DNA of 64,000 nt from Actinokineospora diospyrosa (GCF_024171925.1 NZ_JAMTCO010000016.1:124001-188000); one strand, 5' to 3'; counted from the stretch's first letter, positions 1-8,172 are shown. Notes: a model not told the origin generated them from the letters alone. Numbers and translations are program-made.

Positions 1-809
1 GCACCGACCACCGCGACGGCGGCGAGGCGTCGCTGCACCCGGTCGAGGTCGACCTGCTGTGCACGTTCGCCGAGGTGGCGGTGCCGTTCCCGCTGCGGGT
101 CGGTGGCGGGATGGACCGCGCGGCCGCCTTCGCCACCGCGCGTGCGCAGCTGTCGCGGCGCGGGCTGGCCGACGGGCGCGGGCCGCGTGGTGTGGCGGCT
201 GAGTTCGTGCACCTGCTGCGCAACGGCGCGGGCACCCTCGACCTGATGATCGCGCGGCTCGGGCAGAGCCGTGGCGCGCTCATCCTCGCTCAGCGCGACG
301 ACGCGTTGTTGCTCCGACAGGACATCGGCCTGCCCGGCGCGCGGGTGTACTTGGAGGTGCTGTCGCTTTATGACGCGATAGAGCGGCTGGCCGACCTGGT
401 GCCTGAGCACGGTGCCGGGATGGCTGCGCCGTTCAGCTTGTCGCAGCGAGCGTTGGATCGTGCCTATAAGTCCATCCAGGCCGCCATCGGCGAGTCAGGG
501 CAACCGCGGAAATTGCACGCGGACGACGTGGACCGGCTGCTGCGCGACAGCGGCATCGACGAGACCACCGCGCGGCGGATGACCACGCACCTGCACCCGG
601 TGCTGGGCAACGGTCAGGTCGGCGCTGCGGTGCGCCGCGGCTACGCCGACGAGTGGGGCAGGCTCGGCGACGAGCTGCGCTGGCTCGACACCGGCCGCGG
701 CCGGTTCCGGCTGGGCACCGACACCGAGGGGTGGGTCAGCGTCAACCCGCTGACCCGCGAGGACCTGCGGACCGGGGTCCGGGCCTTGGCCGCCCGGTTG
801 TGGTACTGA
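1..809 (+). CDS. ESX secretion-associated protein EspG family, 5'-truncated by window edge
   Basis: The reading frame is open from base 3, so the start lies upstream of the window. EspG proteins are cytosolic chaperones for type VII (ESX) substrates. The block HPVEVDLLC near the visible start and the closing pattern of LDTGRGRFRLG, then VNPLTREDL, recur almost unchanged in the complete paralogue at 2659-3498, which fixes family and frame. The GTG at 75 is internal: conserved sequence continues upstream of it. The gene heads a cassette of EspG, Gly-rich protein, small helical protein and EspG on one strand. No ESX core ATPase or membrane gene is visible. The EspG assignment rests on recalled family features and the paralogue match. 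Confidence 0.75.
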   Translation, partial: TDHRDGGEASLHPVEVDLLCTFAEVAVPFPLRVGGGMDRAAAFATARAQLSRRGLADGRGPRGVAAEFVHLLRNGAGTLDLMIARLGQSRGALILAQRDDALLLRQDIGLPGARVYLEVLSLYDAIERLADLVPEHGAGMAAPFSLSQRALDRAYKSIQAAIGESGQPRKLHADDVDRLLRDSGIDETTARRMTTHLHPVLGNGQVGAAVRRGYADEWGRLGDELRWLDTGRGRFRLGTDTEGWVSVNPLTREDLRTGVRALAARLWY

Positions 810-867
810 CCGCGGGCACTGACGACGGGCACTGACGACGGGCACTGACCACGGGGGTACTGACCAT
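802..867. repeat. Short tandem repeat over the espG stop codon
   Basis: The hexamer ACTGAC recurs at 805, 818, 831, 844 and 859, giving a unit close to CGGGCACTGACGA with a period of 13, 13, 13 and then 15 bp. The first unit contains the espG stop codon (807-809) and the rest fill the gap before the next gene. It looks like slippage-prone intergenic DNA. No hairpin or promoter role is evident. Confidence 0.7.
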
Positions 868-945
868 GGCGGACATTCCCGGAACGTCGGTCCAATCGGC
901 TACGGTTGCACCGCGGGACTGGCCGGTTGAGGGAGGGGCACAGGC

Positions 946-2313
946 ATGATCGCCGATCTCGACGACGTGGTGCGCCGGATGGCGGAGCAGGCTGAGCGCG
1001 CCGCGCAGGCGCGCCGGACGGCCGAGCAGGAGCGCAGACGGCGCCGCGAGTCCGAGGACAGCTACGTCACCGGCGGCGTGCACTGGGACGGCTACTCGCT
1101 CAAGTCGCTGCAGCGGATGGTCGGCGACCACGCCAACGCCGCGCAGCTGGACATGCTGGCCACCGAGTGGTCGCGCTACGGCCAGAAGGTCGCCGAAGCC
1201 TCGCGCGACCTCTCCCGGTCGATGTCCAAGCTGCTGCAGTTCTGGTCCGGCGGCGCTTCGCAGGACGCCTCGCGCACCGTGGTGAGCAACGCCGCGTGGA
1301 TGTCGCAGCTCGGCGGCACAGCCGCGCAGATGGCCGACCCGATCCAGGACGCCAGCGGCGCGTTGCGCTCCGCGCAGAGCACGATGCCCGGCGGTTCCCC
1401 GAGCAGCCCGTTCCTGGCGACCGCCGGTGGTGGCGCCGCCGCGGGTTTTGCGATCGGCGGCCCTGTTGGCGCTGCCTTCGGTGCCGCGATCGGTGGCATC
1501 GCCAGCGCGTTCGGCTTCGGTAGCAACAAGAAGAAGATGAAGCGCAAGGCAGTCCAGACGATGCAGCGCTTCGAGACCGCGGTGCTCGGCATCGACGGCA
1601 CCACCCCACGCTTCGGTAGGCCTGCCGACGGTGTTGACCCCGGCGTGAACCGCCCACTGCCCCCGGCGCCGCGCCCCGGCCTCCCCGGCCCGGGCGTGAC
1701 GGTCCCCGGTGGTCCTGGCCGCGGCCCGTCCGACCCGTCCGCCCCGCCCCCCAGCTTCGGCGGTGGCCCCAACATCGGCACCACGCCGTCGTTCGCCCCC
1801 GGCATCGACAAGGGCTGGGAGAGCCACTGGCGCGGCCTCACCGGCATGGGCAACGGTGGTTCCCTGCCCGGCGGCATCAGCAACAACGTCGGCGGCGGCC
1901 CCAACTCCATCGGCCTCGGCAACGGTGGCTTCCTGCCCGGCGGTCTCGGCGCCAGCGGCCGCAACGGCGGCTCCGGCTCGGGCCGCGCCGGCCTCGGCTC
2001 CGGTTTCGGTGCAGGTGGCCGCGGCGCGGACGGCGGTCGCGGTGGCTCCGGTTCGGGTCGTGGCACGGCCGGTGTCGGCGCGGGTGGCCCCGGTGGCGGT
2101 CGCGGTCGCGACGGCAGCCGTGGCGCCAGCCGGTTCGGCCGGGCGGGCGCGTTCGGCAACGACCCGCACGGGCGCTCCGGCAGCGGGTACGGCATGCCCG
2201 GCAGCGCCAAGGACAAGGAAGAGGACGGCACCCACCAGCGGCGGGTGCCGATCGAGGAGGACCCGTTCACCACGGCGGACCTGACCGCGGCACCACCGGT
2301 CATCGGCGCCTGA
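946..2313 (+). CDS. Gly/Pro-rich ESX-associated secreted-type protein
   Basis: The protein has 455 residues. ATG 946 follows a GGGAGGGG ribosome site. Residues 1-40 form a charged, Arg/Glu-rich helix, and a helical region continues to about residue 160. A hydrophobic Gly/Ala stretch at about 164-192 (containing GGPVGAAFGAAIGG) precedes a basic KKKMKRK cluster. From about 225 on the chain is low complexity, first Pro-rich and then very Gly-rich, with a charged tail. A helical N-terminus plus a Gly-rich C-terminus between two espG genes fits a PPE-like or other type VII substrate, but no PPE or WXG motif is visible. Function is unknown; the role as secreted ESX substrate is inferred from context. 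Confidence 0.6.
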   Translation: MIADLDDVVRRMAEQAERAAQARRTAEQERRRRRESEDSYVTGGVHWDGYSLKSLQRMVGDHANAAQLDMLATEWSRYGQKVAEASRDLSRSMSKLLQFWSGGASQDASRTVVSNAAWMSQLGGTAAQMADPIQDASGALRSAQSTMPGGSPSSPFLATAGGGAAAGFAIGGPVGAAFGAAIGGIASAFGFGSNKKKMKRKAVQTMQRFETAVLGIDGTTPRFGRPADGVDPGVNRPLPPAPRPGLPGPGVTVPGGPGRGPSDPSAPPPSFGGGPNIGTTPSFAPGIDKGWESHWRGLTGMGNGGSLPGGISNNVGGGPNSIGLGNGGFLPGGLGASGRNGGSGSGRAGLGSGFGAGGRGADGGRGGSGSGRGTAGVGAGGPGGGRGRDGSRGASRFGRAGAFGNDPHGRSGSGYGMPGSAKDKEEDGTHQRRVPIEEDPFTTADLTAAPPVIGA

Positions 2314-2332
2314 GCGGACTGAGGGAGCGGAT

Positions 2333-2662
2333 ATGAGCGAGAACGGCGGGTGGCAGGTCGACCCGGAGCAGGTGCGCGAGTTCGCCGCGGCGGTCGAGGA
2401 GGTCCGCGCGGACCTGAACTCGATCTTCGCCGAGGTGGCCGACCTGGCGACCCCGGCGTACCTGCCGATGCTGGGCACCAGCCCGGTCGGCCAGGAGCTG
2501 GCGGAGAAGTTCACCGAGCGGCTGGCCGGTGAGACCGGGCTGAAGGGTCAGCTGGAGGAGGCGCTGCAGCGCATGGAGGAGTTCGTCGCCAGCGCCGAGC
2601 GCTCCTCCGCCGCCTACCAGGACAGCGACGACAACTCCGCGCAACGCTTCACCACCCCGTGA
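2333..2662 (+). CDS. Small helical ESX-type protein (WXG100-like size)
   Basis: This 109-residue protein starts at ATG 2333 behind GGGAGCGG. It is almost entirely amphipathic helix: a first helix around EQVREFAAAVEEVRADLNS and a second around EALQRMEEFVASAERSSA, joined by a Pro/Gly turn (TPAYLPMLGTSPVG). Size, helix-turn-helix layout and position between an ESX-like gene and espG match the ESAT-6/WXG100 superfamily, but the WxG tripeptide is absent from the turn, so this is a divergent member at best. Its stop overlaps the next GTG by 4 nt (GTGA), so the downstream espG is probably translationally coupled. Confidence 0.6.
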   Translation: MSENGGWQVDPEQVREFAAAVEEVRADLNSIFAEVADLATPAYLPMLGTSPVGQELAEKFTERLAGETGLKGQLEEALQRMEEFVASAERSSAAYQDSDDNSAQRFTTP

Positions 2663-3498
2663 CCACCCCGCCGGTCCCCGGCGTCGCGCTGCACCCGGTC
2701 GAGGTGGACCTGCTGTGCGCGTTCGCCGAGGTCCAGCCCCCGTTCCCGATCGAGGTCCCGGCCACCGCGACCTCCGAGGACGAACGCGGCGCGCTCTACC
2801 GGGCGGCCGCCGAGGAACTCGCCGCGCGCGGCCTCGCCGACGAGGACGGCCCGCTCGACGTCGCCGAGGAGTTCGTCCACCTGCTGCGCTCGTGCACCGG
2901 CGTGCTCGACGTGGTCGTCAACGGGCCTGCGGGCACCCTCGGCATCGCCGTGCTCGTCGTGCGGGACGAGGCGCTCGTGCTCACCCAGGACCAGGCCGAC
3001 CCCCACGGCCTGATCCGGATGTGGGCCGCCACCCTCGACGAGGCGCTCGGTCGCGTCAGCCGCATGATCCCGCGCGCCGACGCCCCGCTCACCGCGCCGT
3101 TCAGCCTTCCGTTGCGCCCCTTGGAAGAGGCGTTCGCGGTGATGCTGTCGCGGTTGCCGGAGCCGGACCAGCCGGGCAGCCCGAACCCGATGTCGCAGGG
3201 CGAGATCGACGACCTGCTGCGCGCGCACGGCATCGACGACCGGGTCGCCCGGCGCATGGTCGCGCACCTGCAACCGGTGCTGGGCAACGGCCAGTCGGGC
3301 GTCGCCGTGCGCGACGACACCGAGGACCAGTGGCGCCGGGTCGGCGCGGAGATCCGCTGGCTGGACACCGCTCGCGGCCGGTACCGGTTGGCCGCGGTGT
3401 CCGGTGAGGACGGTTCCTGGCTCAGCGTCAACCCGCTGAGCCAGGACGACCTCCTGGCTGGTCTGCGCTCGCTCGCCTACACCACCCGGGGCCAGTAG
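2659..3498 (+). CDS. ESX secretion-associated protein EspG family
   Basis: A complete 279-residue EspG-type chaperone. GTG 2659 overlaps the preceding stop as GTGA. It shares with the truncated gene at the window start the N-terminal HPVEVDLLC(A/T)FAEV block, the central VAEEFVHLLR, the HLHPVLGNGQ-like block (here HLQPVLGNGQSG) and the C-terminal LDTARGRYRL and VNPLSQDDL segments. Two EspG paralogues flanking two candidate substrates suggests one chaperone per substrate, which is an inference. No signal peptide or membrane segment is seen, as expected for a cytosolic protein. Confidence 0.75.
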   Translation: MTTPPVPGVALHPVEVDLLCAFAEVQPPFPIEVPATATSEDERGALYRAAAEELAARGLADEDGPLDVAEEFVHLLRSCTGVLDVVVNGPAGTLGIAVLVVRDEALVLTQDQADPHGLIRMWAATLDEALGRVSRMIPRADAPLTAPFSLPLRPLEEAFAVMLSRLPEPDQPGSPNPMSQGEIDDLLRAHGIDDRVARRMVAHLQPVLGNGQSGVAVRDDTEDQWRRVGAEIRWLDTARGRYRLAAVSGEDGSWLSVNPLSQDDLLAGLRSLAYTTRGQ

Positions 3499-3532
3499 CG
3501 CGGTTGGTCCACAGAGGACCGTGGTGCGGTCG

Positions 3533-3634
3533 TTACGAGGTCGGGGTTTCCGCGATGATCACGGTCACCACCGTGATCCAGGTGACGATCACCGCGAGGA
3601 GCCAGAACTTCACATTGGTCAGCAGCCGGGCCAT
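3533..3634 (-). CDS. 33-residue single-span membrane microprotein downstream of corA
   Basis: ATG at 3634 lies 6 nt after a GGGAGG ribosome site. The product begins MARLLTNVKFWLLAVIVTW and continues as one hydrophobic span ending in AETPTS, then TAA at 3533. A short basic head followed by one transmembrane helix suggests an N-in membrane peptide. It begins 35 nt beyond the corA stop on the same strand and is probably co-transcribed, so it could be a small accessory of the transporter, but no family is recognised. The strong ribosome site and clean hydrophobic profile argue that it is real. Confidence 0.6.
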   Translation of the reverse strand: MARLLTNVKFWLLAVIVTWITVVTVIIAETPTS

Positions 3635-3669
3635 GGGGAAACCTCCCGTCAAAGGGGGCGGACTGGGGG

Positions 3670-4752
3670 CTAGAGCCAGCGGTTCTTGCGGAAGATGCGG
3701 TACAGCACGATGCAGGCCAGGAAGATCACGACCATCACCATCGGGTAGCCGAAGCGCCAATGGGTCTCGGGCATGTGGTCGAAGTTCATGCCGTAGACGC
3801 CGACCACCATGGTGGGCACCGCGATGATCGCCGCCCACGCGGTGATCTTGCGCATGTCGGTGTTCTGCTGCAGCGTGATCTTGGCCAGGGTCGCGTCGAC
3901 GAGCGTGGTGAGCAGCTCGTCGAAGCTGGTGACGCGCTCGGACACGGTGGTGAGGTGGTCGTCGACGTCGCGGAAGTACGAGCGGATCGTGTCGGGGACC
4001 AGCGGGGAGCAGCCCTCGGCGAGGCGGCGCAGCGGGTTGGCCAGCGGCATGACCGCGCGGCGCAGCTCCAGGATCTCCCGCTTCATCAGGTACATCTGCT
4101 CGGCGCTGACCGGGCTGCGCGGCGCGAAGACCGCCTTCTCGATCAGGTCGATGTCGTTCTCGAACGCGTCGGTGACCGCGAGGTAGGTGTCCACCACGTG
4201 GTCGGCGATCGCGTGCAGCACCGCGGCGGGCCCGCCGCGCAGCCGCTCCGGGGACTTCTCCAACCCCGAGCGCAGCTCGTGCAGGCCGGAGTGCTTGCCG
4301 TGGCGCACGGTCACCACGTAGTCGGCGCCGAGGAAGGCCATGATCTCGCCGGTCTCGACGATCTCGTTGGCCGTGGTCGGCGACTCGTGCTCGACGTAGC
4401 GGACCGTTTTGAGCACCATGAACAGGTTGTCGTCGTAGCGCTCCAGCTTGGGCCGCTGGTGCGCGGTGACCGCGTCCTCGACCGCGAGCTCGTGCAGCCC
4501 GAAAGTCTGCGCGACGCCCTGGATCTGGCGCTCGTCGGGTTCGTGCAGGCCGATCCAGACGAAGCCCTCGCCGCGGCGGCGGACCTCGGCGACGGCGTCG
4601 ATGTGCGTCCACCGACCGGGCAGCCGCACCCCGTCGACGTACACGCCGCAGTCCACGACGTACGCCGAGAGCAGGACCGGGATCGGTGGGGCGGGCGGGG
4701 CGACTCGGTTCGCGCGACCTCTCAGGCCGCCGAACGACGGGATGGTGGGCAT
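3670..4752 (-). CDS. corA: CorA family magnesium/cobalt transporter
   Basis: This protein of about 360 residues has the CorA hallmark YGMNF at residues 320-324, at the mouth of the pore between the two C-terminal membrane helices, and a basic end (RIFRKNRWL). The long N-terminal cytosolic domain includes the IGLHEPDERQ region. ATG 4752 is chosen because GGAGGT sits just before it; the frame stays open upstream to 4845 but without CorA-like sequence. CorA forms pentamers that pass Mg2+ into the cell. Upstream on the same strand lies a 26-codon ORF with a perfect ribosome site whose stop falls in a hairpin, a possible leader peptide. Confidence 0.93.
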   Translation of the reverse strand: MPTIPSFGGLRGRANRVAPPAPPIPVLLSAYVVDCGVYVDGVRLPGRWTHIDAVAEVRRRGEGFVWIGLHEPDERQIQGVAQTFGLHELAVEDAVTAHQRPKLERYDDNLFMVLKTVRYVEHESPTTANEIVETGEIMAFLGADYVVTVRHGKHSGLHELRSGLEKSPERLRGGPAAVLHAIADHVVDTYLAVTDAFENDIDLIEKAVFAPRSPVSAEQMYLMKREILELRRAVMPLANPLRRLAEGCSPLVPDTIRSYFRDVDDHLTTVSERVTSFDELLTTLVDATLAKITLQQNTDMRKITAWAAIIAVPTMVVGVYGMNFDHMPETHWRFGYPMVMVVIFLACIVLYRIFRKNRWL

Positions 4753-4839
4753 CAGACCTCCAGCGACGCGCGGACGCGGCGAACCGGTTGGCCGATCGGC
4801 TGACCGGTGGCGGAGCGCCCCGGCCGGTAACGCGGTGCA

Positions 4840-4854
4840 CACCACTCAGTGGTG
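4840..4854 (-). promoter_or_regulatory. Perfect 15-bp palindrome in the corA 5' region
   Basis: CACCACTCAGTGGTG is a 6-bp perfect inverted repeat around TCA. On the corA strand that TCA is the TGA stop codon of the upstream 26-codon ORF, so a terminating ribosome would cover the hairpin. Nearer corA (about 4790-4810) ACCGGT/ACCGGT arms enclose GCCGATCGGC, a second possible hairpin. The rest of 4927-5138 has no further gene that I can support; an actinobacterial promoter for the MaoC gene may lie around TTGCAC at 5072, but the match is weak. No M-box or ykoK-like riboswitch was recognised. Confidence 0.4.
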
Positions 4855-4926
4855 GCGCGCAACTCCGGAGGGGACGCGGGGACTACTGGATCCGATCGCG
4901 GTTTCATGACCGTTCGGGTCGCCCAT
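4846..4926 (-). CDS. Candidate leader peptide ORF upstream of corA
   Basis: On the corA strand AGGAGGTGAGACGC precedes ATG 4926, an essentially perfect Shine-Dalgarno at a spacing of 8 nt. The ORF encodes MGDPNGHETAIGSSS followed by PRVPSGVARHH and stops at 4846, 93 nt before the corA start. The stop codon is the centre of the CACCAC/GTGGTG palindrome. A short, well-initiated ORF ending in a hairpin upstream of an ion transporter resembles translational or attenuation leaders such as MgtL, though it has only three prolines. It is in frame with corA but separated from it by its stop. It might instead be an independent microprotein. Confidence 0.45.
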   Translation of the reverse strand: MGDPNGHETAIGSSSPRVPSGVARHH

Positions 4927-5138
4927 GCGTCTCACCTCCTCTGGTCGGCGGCGGTCTGGCGCGTGACGCGCGGGCCTGCCGGGAGGACAGCGTACTCCCG
5001 GCCGCCGCGCACCCGGCCACCAGGCGGGAAAACCGAACGCGTTTCACACGCGGTGCCCTGCCTCACACACCGGTTGCACCCCGGCGCCCGCCGCCGTACA
5101 CAGGTCCCCTACTGGCCGGTCACATGCGGGAGGTCGAC

Positions 5139-5642
5139 GTGCAGTTCGGGCGGTACTACGAGGAGTTCGAGGTCGGCGCGGTGTACAAGCACTGGCCGGG
5201 CAAGACGGTGACCGAGTACGACGACCACCTGTTCTGCCTGCTCACCATGAACCACCACCCGCTGCACCTGGACGCGAACTACGCGGGGAACACCACCGAC
5301 TTCGGCAAGAACGTCGTGGTGGGCAACTACGTCTACTCGCTGCTGCTGGGCATGTCCGTGCCGGACGTGTCCGGAAAGGCCATCGCCAACCTCGAGGTCG
5401 AGTCGTTGCGGCACGTGAAGCCGACCTTCCACGGTGACACCATCTACGGTGAGACCGAGGTACTCGACAAAACGCCCTCCAAGTCGAAAGACGACAGGGG
5501 GGTTGTGCATGTCGAGACACGGGGCTACAAGCAGGACGGAACGGTCGTCTGCATCTTCCGCCGGAAGGTGATGGTGCCCAAGCGCTCTTACGGTGAGGCG
5601 CGCGGGGGCGAGCAGCCGGGACGACCGGAACCGAAGGCCTAA
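5139..5642 (+). CDS. MaoC family hot-dog dehydratase
   Basis: The protein has about 167 residues with a typical MaoC-like order: YYEEFEVGAVYKHWPGKTVT, then the motif NHHPLHLDANYA with the hydratase-type D..H residues, and the hot-dog strands around VKPTFHGDTIYGETEV. Such proteins hydrate or dehydrate acyl-CoA thioesters. GTG 5139 is preferred over ATG 5124 because GGGAGG lies 5 nt upstream of the GTG and nothing precedes the ATG. A DUF2332 gene follows 42 nt downstream on the same strand. The substrate cannot be told from the sequence. Confidence 0.85.
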   Translation: MQFGRYYEEFEVGAVYKHWPGKTVTEYDDHLFCLLTMNHHPLHLDANYAGNTTDFGKNVVVGNYVYSLLLGMSVPDVSGKAIANLEVESLRHVKPTFHGDTIYGETEVLDKTPSKSKDDRGVVHVETRGYKQDGTVVCIFRRKVMVPKRSYGEARGGEQPGRPEPKA

Positions 5643-5684
5643 CTGCCGGGTTGGGGACAGCCCGGGCGGACGGAAGGGACAGCC

Positions 5685-6797
5685 GTGACCGTGTCGCTGG
5701 AGGAGGTCAAGCACCGGTTGCGGCGCTTTGCCGAGGTCGAGGCCGCCGGGGTGTCACCGCTCTACCAGCACCTGGCCGAGCGGGCCGCCGAGGACGACGA
5801 CGTCGCCGCCCCGCTGACCGCCGCCCAGCCCGGGTTCGAGACCGCGACCCTGCTGTTCGCCGCGATCCACCGGGCGGTCCAGGCCGAGCCGTTCCACGAG
5901 CTGGTCAACTACTACCCGTCCATGGGTGGCAGCTACGGCGTGGACGCCGCGACCTGGCCGCTGTTCCGGCAGTTCGTCGTCGAGCGGGCGGAGAAGATCC
6001 GCGCTCTTGTCGCCGCGCACACCACGCAGACCAACGAGGTGCGCCGCGCTGCTCTGCTGTACCCGGCGGTGTCCTTGGCCGCTAAGCAGGCTGGCGCCCC
6101 CGTGGGCTTGCTCGAGGTTGGTTGCTCCGCAGGGCTTCTCCTCAACCTCGACCGTTACGGCTACCGGTACCAAACGGAGCAGTCCGGTCAGATCGTTGTT
6201 GGGCCTACCAAGACGCCGCTTGGGCTGCATTGTGCGCTGGAGTTGGGACCAGAGGCGGCGCTGCCGTCGATCCCGAAGAAGCTCGCCGTGGCTGACAGGG
6301 TCGGTCTAGACCGGGCTCCGGTAGACCTAGCCGACGAGGACGCCGCTGCGTGGCTAGAGGCTTGTATCTGGGCCGATCAGCCTGAGCGTCAGCGGCTGTT
6401 CAGCACCGCCGCCGCTCTGCAGCGCAAGAGCCCGCCCCAGTTCGTCGAAGGCGACGCGATCGCCGATCTCGGCAAGGCCGCCGCGCTGATCCCGTCCTCC
6501 GTGCCGCTGGTTGTCATCACCAGCCACGTCTTGCCGTACCTGACCGAAGACGACCGCGCGAGCTTCGTCGCCGCCGTCGCAGCGCTGGCGGAAACGCGAC
6601 CGCTGTGGTGGGTCAGCGACGAGGTTTACACCGTCGGACTGCGGCACGTGCTGCCCGACCGCGAGGACCTCGTCGCGGCTCAGGGGCAGCAGGCGTTCAG
6701 CGTTGTGGGGCTCACCAGGTGGGACGGCGGGGTGCCGACTTCTGCCGCTTTGGCCCGCGCCGCCATGCACGGTGAGCGCATGGTGTGGCTTGTCTGA
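5685..6797 (+). CDS. DUF2332 family protein
   Basis: The 370-residue product starts at GTG 5685 after GGAAGGGACA. It matches the DUF2332 family in length and in segments such as PSMGGSYGV near residue 85 and LLEVGCSAGLLLNLDRYGYR near residue 145. The latter resembles a degenerate SAM-binding loop, so a methyltransferase-like fold is conceivable, but no function is established for the family. It is probably transcribed with the MaoC gene. The convergent NUDIX gene ends 7 nt after its stop. Confidence 0.8.
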   Translation: MTVSLEEVKHRLRRFAEVEAAGVSPLYQHLAERAAEDDDVAAPLTAAQPGFETATLLFAAIHRAVQAEPFHELVNYYPSMGGSYGVDAATWPLFRQFVVERAEKIRALVAAHTTQTNEVRRAALLYPAVSLAAKQAGAPVGLLEVGCSAGLLLNLDRYGYRYQTEQSGQIVVGPTKTPLGLHCALELGPEAALPSIPKKLAVADRVGLDRAPVDLADEDAAAWLEACIWADQPERQRLFSTAAALQRKSPPQFVEGDAIADLGKAAALIPSSVPLVVITSHVLPYLTEDDRASFVAAVAALAETRPLWWVSDEVYTVGLRHVLPDREDLVAAQGQQAFSVVGLTRWDGGVPTSAALARAAMHGERMVWLV

Positions 6798-6803
6798 TTC
6801 CCG

Positions 6804-7226
6804 TCATCGGGGCAGCTCACCCCAGTCGCTCAACGTCGCGCAAAGGCCTGCCACCAGGGCATTACGGTCATCCAATGTGGTGAACATCGCAAGATCCACC
6901 CAGGTGGCCGCATCGGCGTCGTCCCCGGGCGAAAGATCACCCGCGGTGATCGAGCAGCGGTAGTCGTGGATCTCGAACAGCCCACCGGGCGCCGGGCGCT
7001 CGACCGAGCCCACGTGGTCACCGACGGCCACCACGAGCCCGGTCTCCTCGCGCATCTCCCGCGTCAGTGCCTCGTGGTCGGACTCGCCTTGCTCGACCTT
7101 CCCACCAGGGATGGACCACAGTCCGGCGCCGGGGTCGCGGCCCCGGCGGATCAGCAGCAGCCGCCCGCGCTCGTCGCGCACGAGCCCACCCACGCACCTG
7201 ATCCGCCGAATGTGATGCCCGTTCAT
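6804..7226 (-). CDS. NUDIX hydrolase
   Basis: A 140-residue protein. The complete Nudix box GKVEQGESDHEALTREMREE plus TGL occupies residues 42-64 and fits GX5EX7REUXEEXGU, which binds the metal for hydrolysis of a nucleoside diphosphate-linked substrate. ATG 7226 is chosen because similarity to Nudix proteins begins at once with a strand containing CVGGLVRDERGRLLLIRRG; the open frame upstream to 7328 has no family features. A TACTCT hexamer ends 8 nt before the ATG, suggesting a leaderless mRNA. The substrate is unknown. Confidence 0.85.
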   Translation of the reverse strand: MNGHHIRRIRCVGGLVRDERGRLLLIRRGRDPGAGLWSIPGGKVEQGESDHEALTREMREETGLVVAVGDHVGSVERPAPGGLFEIHDYRCSITAGDLSPGDDADAATWVDLAMFTTLDDRNALVAGLCATLSDWGELPR

Positions 7227-7369
7227 GACGACGCAGAGTAGCGATCTACGGGTGATCACGCTCCGCGTTGCCCCAAGAGCTTGACTACTCTCCCTAACCG
7301 CCGCCCGGTGCGGTACAACGGTTTTCAACAGGCGCCATGCAGGGTGCGTACGGAACGGGGTAGATCACA

Positions 7370-7534
7370 GTGGACATCAAGAAGATCTTGATCATCACTG
7401 GGGCCGCTTTGCTCGTCTTCTTCCTGGTGACGCAGCCGGTCCAGTCTGCGGGGATCGTGAACTCCATCCTCACCAGCCTCAAGGACGGGGCCGAAGCGGT
7501 GATCACCTTCGTCCGCACTGTCTTCCAGGGCTGA
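7370..7534 (+). CDS. 54-residue membrane or secreted small protein
   Basis: GTG 7370 opens VDIKKILIITGAALLVFFLV, a charged head followed by one hydrophobic span, and then a polar amphipathic tail (NSILTSLKDGAEAVITFVRT). It ends 19 nt before the PH-domain protein on the same strand, so the two are probably co-transcribed. The ribosome site (ACGGGG) is weak. No family with a known function is recognised; the coding call rests on the hydrophobic pattern, codon use and spacing. Confidence 0.6.
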   Translation: MDIKKILIITGAALLVFFLVTQPVQSAGIVNSILTSLKDGAEAVITFVRTVFQG

Positions 7535-7553
7535 GACGAAGTAGCGTCGGAGC

Positions 7554-8126
7554 ATGTTCGCGCCCAGGGACCCTGACGAGTACCTGCTCGACTCCGAACG
7601 GCGGGTGATCCGCGTTCGCAGGCACTGGGCGAGCTTGGCGTGGCAGGTCTTCGAGGCCGTCGCCCTGCTCGCGGTCTGCGTGATGATCTCCTACCTGCTG
7701 CCGCCGCAGGCGTGGCTGATCCAGAACATCCTCTGGTACGTCGCGCTGGTGGTGGTCCTCCGCTTCACCTACCAGGTGATCGAGTGGTGGGTGGAGCGGA
7801 TCGTGGTCACCGACAAGCGGTTCATGATGACCACCGGGGTGTTCACCACCCGGGTGCTCATGATGCCGATCAGCAAGGTCACCGACCTCACCTACAAGCG
7901 GACCGCGACCGGCCGGATCTTCGGCTACGGCACGATGGTCGTGGAGTCGGCCGGTCAGATCCAGGCGCTGAACAACATCGAGTTCCTGCCCCGGCCGGAG
8001 CAGGTGTACGACGCCATCTCCGAGTTGGTCTTCGGCGACAAGAAGGCCCAGGCCGAGCGGTTCTCGATGATCAAGGCCCAGCGCATCGCCAGGGGTACCC
8101 GCAAGGCGCGCAAGCCGGTCGGCTGA
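7554..8126 (+). CDS. Bacterial PH domain membrane protein (YdbS/DUF304 type)
   Basis: The 190-residue product has two adjacent membrane helices (about 29-50 and 53-78) followed by a bacterial PH-like domain with the typical VVTDKRFMMTTGVFTTRV strand pair and PISKVTDLTYKR, GRIFGYGTMVVESAG. The C-terminal 30 residues are charged. These membrane-tethered PH-like proteins are common in actinobacteria, and their ligand is unknown. ATG 7554 has only GGAG nearby. The 54-residue membrane protein gene lies directly upstream. Confidence 0.85.
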   Translation: MFAPRDPDEYLLDSERRVIRVRRHWASLAWQVFEAVALLAVCVMISYLLPPQAWLIQNILWYVALVVVLRFTYQVIEWWVERIVVTDKRFMMTTGVFTTRVLMMPISKVTDLTYKRTATGRIFGYGTMVVESAGQIQALNNIEFLPRPEQVYDAISELVFGDKKAQAERFSMIKAQRIARGTRKARKPVG

Positions 8127-8172
8127 CCCGCCCGGACCGCCGGTGACCTGGGTCATCGGGAACACTGGTCCG

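Noticed and set aside
742-2514. 590-codon open frame on the minus strand
   Set aside because: It is antisense to the Gly-rich ESX-type gene, with low-complexity Arg/Ala/Gly translation and no ribosome site or family feature.
4753-5138. Mg2+-sensing M-box riboswitch upstream of corA
   Set aside because: I could not find the conserved M-box helices or core motifs; the region is better described by the leader ORF and two short palindromes.
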